Assembly: GCA_042408595.1 (NCBI GenBank)
Contig: JBHOQX010000019.1
Location: 22,428 to 86,427 of the forward strand
Length of the DNA: 64,000 bases
From: JBHOQX01 sp042408595
Lineage (GTDB): Bacteria > Chloroflexota > Chloroflexia > Chloroflexales > Roseiflexaceae
Direction: 5' to 3'
Made by a program: the position numbers and the translations under genes. Of this stretch, positions 59,847 through 64,000 are shown in pieces. Every line of letters begins with the position of its first letter. Position 1 is the stretch's first letter. Below the pieces are notes generated by a model. That model saw only the letters and a program-made list of their open reading frames with translations, did not search any database and was not told the origin of the DNA.

Positions 59847-61301
59847 CTACTCGGCGCAGCACGACAGCTTGGCCGGGTCCTTGTAGCGCGAAATCGCGAC
59901 GATCTTCAGCGCCTCGGCCATTGTCGGGTAGACATGGATCATGTCGATGAAGTCATCGATCGTGGCCCGGAAGCGCAGCGCCATGGCCGCCTCGTGGATG
60001 ACCTCGCCGGCCTGCGCGCCGACCATCGAGACGCCGAGCACCTCCTTGCTGGCGTCGTCGACGACCATCTTGATGATGCCGCGTGTATCGCGGATCGCCC
60101 CGGCCCGCGGGACCAGCGCCATCGGTAGGGTGTAGCACCAGCAGCGATGGCCGGCGGCGTTCGCCTCCGCATCGGTCATGCCGACGATGGCGATCGGCGG
60201 GTCGGTAAAGATCGTGCGCGGGATGACGCGATGATCGACCGCCCGCGGGGGGTGGCCGGTTTCGGCGGCAAAGGCGTTCTGGGCGGCGATCGCGCCATCG
60301 TGCGCGCCGACCGGCGTGGCGAGCTGGTTGCCATGCTGCGTGCCGATTACATCGCCCGCGGCGAAGATATGCGGCACGCTGGTCCGCAGGTACAGGTCAA
60401 CCTTCACCGCGCCATCCGGCAGCAGCGCGACGCCCGCCGCCTCCAGCCCGACATCGCGCGTGTTGGGCGCCCGCCCGGTCGCCACCAGCAACCGCGCCGC
60501 GCGGAACTCCTGCTCACGGCCATCGATGCGGGCGACGACCCGCACCTCGCGCGCATCGCCCGACACGCGCGCCACCTCCGCGTGGGTCTGGATGCTGATG
60601 CCTTCATCGCGCAGAATGGCCTGGATCGTCAGCCCTACCTCGGGCTCGTACCCATGCCGCAGGACGCGGCCGCTGCGCTCGAGGATCGTGACCTGCACGC
60701 CGAAGCGCTGAAACATCTGCCCCAGCTCCAGCGCGATGTAGCCCCCGCCGATGATGATCAGCGACGCCGGCAGTTCCTTCAGCTCCATGGCTTCCTGGCT
60801 CGTCAGCAGGTCGCTGGTCAGATAGGGGGTACGGTCGAGCCCCTCGATCGGCGGCGCGACCGGATGCGAGCCGAGCGCGATCAGGAGCCTGTCGCCGGTG
60901 AGGCTGACACCCCCCTCCGGCCCGTCCACCTCGACCGTCCGGGGGTCGGCCAGCCGCGCCCGCCCATAGACCACCTCGATGGCGGTGTCTCCGCCGATGA
61001 GGCTCTGGTACTTTTTGTCGCGGTAGTCCGCGATCAGGTCGTCCTTTTGAGCGATCAGTTGGGCCACGTCGATGCGCGGCTCGTGCGGTGCGATGCCGGG
61101 GTAGCGCGGGTGGCGGGCGTCGTAGATCAGCTTCGCCGCTTCGATCAGGTTCTTGGAGGGCAGACAGCCGCGATTGACGCACGTGCCGCCAAGCGTGCGG
61201 TGTTCCGTCATCACAGCGCGCTTGCCGAGCTCCGCGGCGCGCAGGGCCGCCGCGAACGCGGTCGAGCCACTGCCGAGAATCACCAGGTCGTAGTGGGGCA
61301 C
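59847..61301 (-). CDS. merA: Mercuric reductase-like flavoprotein disulphide reductase
   Basis: A 484-residue FAD/NADPH enzyme. FAD site LVILGSGSTAFAAALRA, redox-active pair GGTCVNRGCLPSKN, NADPH site LIIIGGGYIALELG, and the second FAD motif IFAAGDVIG. The C-terminus ends in DPAKLSCCAE: the vicinal Cys pair near the tail is the hallmark of MerA that hands Hg(II) to the active site of the partner subunit. The N-terminal HMA metal-binding domain of some MerA proteins is absent. It reduces Hg(II) to Hg(0) in the cytosol. It lies after an ArsR-type regulator and a small CPCH membrane protein, as in many mer clusters. Confidence 0.88.
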   Translation of the reverse strand: MPHYDLVILGSGSTAFAAALRAAELGKRAVMTEHRTLGGTCVNRGCLPSKNLIEAAKLIYDARHPRYPGIAPHEPRIDVAQLIAQKDDLIADYRDKKYQSLIGGDTAIEVVYGRARLADPRTVEVDGPEGGVSLTGDRLLIALGSHPVAPPIEGLDRTPYLTSDLLTSQEAMELKELPASLIIIGGGYIALELGQMFQRFGVQVTILERSGRVLRHGYEPEVGLTIQAILRDEGISIQTHAEVARVSGDAREVRVVARIDGREQEFRAARLLVATGRAPNTRDVGLEAAGVALLPDGAVKVDLYLRTSVPHIFAAGDVIGTQHGNQLATPVGAHDGAIAAQNAFAAETGHPPRAVDHRVIPRTIFTDPPIAIVGMTDAEANAAGHRCWCYTLPMALVPRAGAIRDTRGIIKMVVDDASKEVLGVSMVGAQAGEVIHEAAMALRFRATIDDFIDMIHVYPTMAEALKIVAISRYKDPAKLSCCAE

Positions 61302-61313
61302 ATCTGCTCCATT

Positions 61314-61580
61314 TCAGCCATTGTGGCGTCCAAACGGCGGCTCGCCGGCGCCGCCCGTGGAAGGGCTCCAGCGGCCATTCAGCAGCCAGACGCCCGCCGC
61401 CAGCGCGATGACGAAGTAGCCGGCGGCCAGGCCATACAACAGGCCGGTGTGGCCGGCCAGCCATGCGCCAAGCGCCGTCCCGCCCGCCAGCGCGACCAGG
61501 AGCGGCATGGTGAGCGGCAGGTGGCAGGGGCAGAGCAGCAGCCCCGTCACAATCAGCAGGTATGAGCCAACGTTACGCAT
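61314..61580 (-). CDS. Small membrane protein, MerE-like mercury transporter
   Basis: An 88-residue protein with two or three helices. The first ends in LLLCPCHLPLTMPLLVAL, where the CPCHLP motif matches the paired cysteines of MerE-type mercury transporters. A Gly-rich second segment and a short soluble tail follow. Its ATG (61580) lies inside the last codons of the ArsR gene, an 8-base overlap, and it ends 12 bases before merA. Location and Cys motif suggest Hg(II) uptake into the cytosol for reduction. The family name is from recall, hence moderate confidence. Confidence 0.6.
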   Translation of the reverse strand: MRNVGSYLLIVTGLLLCPCHLPLTMPLLVALAGGTALGAWLAGHTGLLYGLAAGYFVIALAAGVWLLNGRWSPSTGGAGEPPFGRHNG

Positions 61581-61977
61581 CGCCAGATCCCTCCGCCGCG
61601 CCCGAGCCACCGGCCTCGTCGGCCAGGACGCGGCATGCCGCCAGGTGCGCGCCGTGCAGCACGACCAACTCCTGGGCGAGCCGCACCAGCTCGCGCACCC
61701 GGCCATCGCGCGCGCGGTAGTACACGAACTTGCCGCGCCGCTCGCTGACCACAAAGCCACAATAGCGCAGACATTGCAGATGCACCGAGACGCGCCCCTG
61801 CGACGCGCCGACCAGCTCGACCAACTCGCTGACATTGCGCTCGCGTTCCAACAGCAGGAGCAGAATCTGCAGCCGGGTCGGGTCGCTCACGCCAGCGAAC
61901 ACCCGCGCCAGCAGCTCGACTTCAGCGGACGGCGTCGGAGCGAGCGGTTGCAGCCGAGGAAGCACCGAATGACTCAT
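61573..61977 (-). CDS. ArsR/SmtB-family metal-responsive repressor
   Basis: A 134-residue winged-helix repressor. AGVSDPTRLQILLLLL starts the fold, NVSELVELVGASQGRVSVHLQCLRYCG is the helix-turn-helix (short part SQGRVSVHLQCLRYCG), and GKFVYYRARDGRV the wing. Cysteines in QCLRYCG and in HGAHLAACRVL could form the metal site, as in ArsR-type mercury or cadmium regulators (CmtR and actinobacterial MerR). It heads a co-directional cluster with a MerE-like gene and merA, and an inverted repeat overlaps its promoter. Confidence 0.85.
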   Translation of the reverse strand: MSHSVLPRLQPLAPTPSAEVELLARVFAGVSDPTRLQILLLLLERERNVSELVELVGASQGRVSVHLQCLRYCGFVVSERRGKFVYYRARDGRVRELVRLAQELVVLHGAHLAACRVLADEAGGSGAAEGSGDA

Positions 61978-61984
61978 GTCTCTT

Positions 61985-62039
61985 TCATATTGATATCTGG
62001 ATATACAAATATGATATTATCGGATCGCCAGCGAGTCAA
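61985..62039 (-). promoter_or_regulatory. Promoter and operator of the mercury cluster
   Basis: On the minus strand TTGACT (62034-62039), 17 bases, TATCAT (62011-62016). An inverted repeat TCATATT (61985-61991) and AATATGA (62008-62014), with inner GATATC/GGATAT strings, covers the -10 and start region. That position fits a repressor such as the ArsR-type protein encoded just downstream. Confidence 0.6.
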
Positions 62040-62151
62040 GCGTGATTGTGGCCGGCGCGTGCGCCAGCGGAGCGGCGAGCCATGCGGCCGGCGGGCTGCT
62101 CGGGGGCGCGACCGTCGGCGCCCCGGCCGTGGATGGCGCCGGCCCCCGCGA

Positions 62152-62181
62152 TTGACAGCGCCTCCGCGGGTGTCATATCAT
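62152..62181 (+). promoter_or_regulatory. Promoter for the lectin-like protein gene
   Basis: Plus strand TTGACA (62152-62157), 18 bases, TATCAT (62176-62181). It lies about 75 bases before the ATG at 62257 and diverges from the mercury promoter. The rest of the 216-base spacer shows nothing else. Confidence 0.55.
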
Positions 62182-62256
62182 TCACGGCACGCATTCGTGT
62201 AGCGGAAGAGCGCTCGGAATTGTTGTTTGAAGCCCATCGAGGAGTGCCTGCGGCCG

Positions 62257-63051
62257 ATGCCAACCGTCAAAGCTCCGATCGCCGAACTCCCCATCCGCGA
62301 AACCTTCCGCCCCCGCCCGCTCGCGCGCTGGCGGCGCACGCAGGCCGGCGGCGGGCAGCTCGTGCTGCACGGCGAGGGGCTGCGTCTGGCGCTTCCTGCC
62401 GCATCGCCCCGGGCCTACGCCAACGCGATGCTGGATGACTACGCTGGCCTGGCGCGCTCGCGCTTCCCGTGGCGCCCGCCGCTGCGGCTGACCGTGCGGG
62501 CGCGGGCGTCCGGGGCGCTCGCCGGCACCGCCGGGTTCGGCTTCTGGAACAACCCCGGCGGTCTGCCGGAGACGCTGCCGTGGCTCCCGGCGGCGATCTG
62601 GTTCTTCCACGCCGCCCTGCCCGCCGATCTGCCGCTGGCCCGCGGCGTGCCGGGCCACGGCTGGAAGGCCGCCTGCCTCGACGCGACGCGGCCGCCGGCG
62701 CTGGCATGGGCGCCGCTCGCGCCGGCGGTGCTGCTACTGAACCGCTGGCCCCCGGCCGAGCGCCGCATCTGGCCGGCGGTTCAGCGCGCGCTCGGCATCG
62801 CCGAGGCGGCGATCCCCGCCGCCGGGCCAGCCTGGCGCGAGTACGTGATCGAGTGGCGACGGGACGGCGCGCGCTTCCTGCTCGACGGCGCGCCGGTGCT
62901 GGAGGCCGACTGCGCGCCACGCGGGCCGCTCGGCTTCGTCGCCTGGCTGGACAATCAATGGGCGGTGGTGACGCCGCGCGGGCGGCTGGGCTGGGGGCTG
63001 GTCGCCGCCGCGCGCCAGTGGCTCGACCTGGCCGAGGTGCGCATCGAATGA
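62257..63051 (+). CDS. Unrecognised protein, possibly with a concanavalin-like fold
   Basis: A 264-residue soluble protein. The pattern TVRARASGALAGTAGFGFWNNPGG (core GFGFWNNPGG) followed by PAAIWFFHAALP, AWREYVIEWRRDGARFLLDG and PLGFVAWLDNQW resembles laminin-G/GH16-like jelly rolls: a cluster of Trp/Phe strands with a Y-x-I-E-W-R-x-D-G strand pair. I see no catalytic ExDxE motif, so it is not a normal GH16 enzyme. No signal peptide. I start at ATG 62257 with GAGGAG 12 bases upstream; TTG 62227 is an alternative. Its neighbours are the mercury cluster and a response regulator. Confidence 0.6.
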   Translation: MPTVKAPIAELPIRETFRPRPLARWRRTQAGGGQLVLHGEGLRLALPAASPRAYANAMLDDYAGLARSRFPWRPPLRLTVRARASGALAGTAGFGFWNNPGGLPETLPWLPAAIWFFHAALPADLPLARGVPGHGWKAACLDATRPPALAWAPLAPAVLLLNRWPPAERRIWPAVQRALGIAEAAIPAAGPAWREYVIEWRRDGARFLLDGAPVLEADCAPRGPLGFVAWLDNQWAVVTPRGRLGWGLVAAARQWLDLAEVRIE

Positions 63052-63077
63052 CGAATGATGCGCGCTCGCCGCGCTTC

Positions 63078-63106
63078 TTCACGGTTCCTTCACATCGGAG
63101 TAGTAT
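63078..63106 (+). promoter_or_regulatory. Weak promoter for the response regulator
   Basis: TTCACG (63078-63083), 17 bases, TAGTAT (63101-63106). Four of six bases match at each box. It is about 70 bases before the regulator ATG at 63178. Confidence 0.3.
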
Positions 63107-63177
63107 GCTGGCAGCGTGGGTGGCCGCCGTAACGGCGACGCGACGTTCGCCAGGCTTGCAATCGCGCGGGGCGCTCG

Positions 63178-63864
63178 ATGCCGCAGAAAATCCTGATCGT
63201 CGACGACGAACGCAAGATCGTCCAGGGGCTGAGCGCCTACTTCCGCCAGGAAGGCTACGAGACGCTCGCCGCCTACGACGGCCGGCAGGCGCTGGAGCTC
63301 GCCCGCCGCGACCGGCCCGACCTGATCATTCTCGACCTGATGCTGCCGGAGATCGACGGCTACGAGGTCTGCCGGCGGGTACGCCAGGAGTCGGCGGTGC
63401 CGATCATCATGTTGACGGCGCGGGTTGAGGAGGCCGACACACTGATCGGGCTGGAGATCGGCGCCGACGATTACATCACCAAGCCGTTCTCGCCGCGCGA
63501 GGTCGTCGCGCGGGCGCGGGCGGTGCTGCGGCGGGCCAGCGGCAGCCTCCAGCCGCCGGCGATACTACGCCGGGGCGACCTGGAGATCGACCTGGAGCGG
63601 CGCGTCGTGAGGGTGGCCGGGCGGCAGATCGACAACCTGACGCCGACCGAGTTCGAATTGCTGGCGACGCTCGCCCGGCATGCGGGCCGCCCCTTCAGAC
63701 GGGCGCAACTGCTCGACGCGGTGCAGGGCGATGCCTACGAGGGCTACGAGCGCACCATCGACGCGCACATCAAGAACCTGCGCCGCAAACTGGAGCCGAA
63801 CCCCGCCAGCCCGAGCTATATTCTGACGGTGTTCGGAGTGGGGTATAAGCTGACTGCGGACTAA
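63178..63864 (+). CDS. OmpR/PhoB-family response regulator
   Basis: A 228-residue regulator. The receiver has DD at 9-10, the phospho-acceptor Asp53 in LIILDLMLP, Thr in IIMLTARV and Lys in DYITKPF. The winged helix has LTPTEFELLATLARH, and HIKNLRRKLE and VFGVGYKLT complete the DNA-binding domain. The sensor kinase that would normally follow is not present: an IS5-type element begins at the base after the stop. The kinase may lie beyond the element, or the regulator may be an orphan. Confidence 0.93.
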   Translation: MPQKILIVDDERKIVQGLSAYFRQEGYETLAAYDGRQALELARRDRPDLIILDLMLPEIDGYEVCRRVRQESAVPIIMLTARVEEADTLIGLEIGADDYITKPFSPREVVARARAVLRRASGSLQPPAILRRGDLEIDLERRVVRVAGRQIDNLTPTEFELLATLARHAGRPFRRAQLLDAVQGDAYEGYERTIDAHIKNLRRKLEPNPASPSYILTVFGVGYKLTAD

Positions 63865-64000
63865 GAAACTATCTCAAAACGTTGGGGTATATGGTACCAT
63901 CCCGTGCAGCAGAAATGAGGAAGGAGCGCACGCACTGCCACGTACCCGAAAGCAACCAAAGGAACTGCCCACCATCTGGCGCGTGCCAGATGATCTGTGG
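63865..64000 (+). mobile_element. Left end of an IS5-family insertion sequence
   Basis: GAAACTATCTCAAAAC (63865-63880), starting at the base after the regulator stop, looks like the terminal inverted repeat of IS5-group elements (GAnACTnTCTCAAAA type). A short spacer and a transposase start follow. The element runs off the window, so the right end and target duplication cannot be seen. Confidence 0.65.
63935..64000 (+). CDS. IS5-family transposase, N-terminus (partial)
   Basis: Twenty-two codons are visible: LPRTRKQPKELPTIWRVPDD and LW. This matches the usual start of IS5-group transposases, where a short basic segment and TIWxVPDxLW precede the first helix. The apparent start is CTG at 63935, with AAGGAG 8 bases upstream; no ATG is in this frame. 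The catalytic DDE domain lies outside the window. Confidence 0.65.
   Translation, partial: MPRTRKQPKELPTIWRVPDDLW

Noticed and set aside
1..64000. CRISPR arrays and rRNA genes
   Set aside because: No regularly spaced direct repeats of 25-40 bases and no rRNA-like conserved blocks were seen. The direct repeats at 10126 and 10253 are only two copies.

Overview
The window is about two thirds G+C by eye and reads like a chromosome segment of a heterotrophic, aerobic Chloroflexota bacterium (class Chloroflexia is my guess). The basis is gene content: an nuo complex I block, a paralogous EF-G, sugar lipoproteins with Ala/Pro/Thr linkers, GAF/PAS kinases, and spacers filled with short dispersed repeats. 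The taxonomy is inference. I saw no rRNA, tRNA or CRISPR array.

Layout. 1-3280: start of a probable sensor kinase, its OmpR-type regulator, a FabG-like reductase and a TolB-like membrane protein. 3538-5752: an EF-G-like GTPase with a clear sigma-70 promoter. 6067-7860: a decayed Rhs locus that still carries a readable toxin tip and an intact small Cys-rich candidate immunity gene. 7882-20244: signalling genes (GAF-SpoIIE phosphatase, CHASE3-PAS kinase with Rcp1-like regulator, REC-GAF kinase) interleaved with split lactate-utilisation genes (lutC and lutB around a GH37 trehalase-like gene; lutA alone). 20953-24707: a heterodimeric ABC exporter.

24844-35526 is a sugar locus. A LacI repressor has two identical operators on its own promoter. 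It is followed by a six-hairpin glycosidase, a binding protein with two permeases, a beta-phosphoglucomutase-like HAD protein and a GH65 phosphorylase. Together they would import an alpha-glucoside, cleave it with phosphate and feed glucose-6-phosphate to glycolysis. 35855-48634 is an nuoFGHIJKLMN block behind its own promoter, with a nonsense-mutated Uma2 gene between nuoF and nuoG and repeat elements between nuoI/nuoJ and nuoM/nuoN.

48671-61977 is mostly minus strand: amine oxidase, two paralogous lipoproteins, an EamA transporter with a long structured leader, cupin, M20 peptidase, CBS-DRTGG family II pyrophosphatase, PHP protein, a Vps62-like membrane protein, and an ArsR/MerE-like/MerA mercury cluster. 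The right end has an unrecognised lectin-like protein, an OmpR-type regulator and, directly after its stop codon, the left end of an IS5-family element.

The most unusual features are the Rhs toxin/immunity relic, a family of palindromic elements sharing a GGGGCCGC(A/C)GGCCCC-type core (one lies in frame inside an ABC transporter gene), an in-frame insertion in the HAD gene, and the structured leader before the EamA gene.
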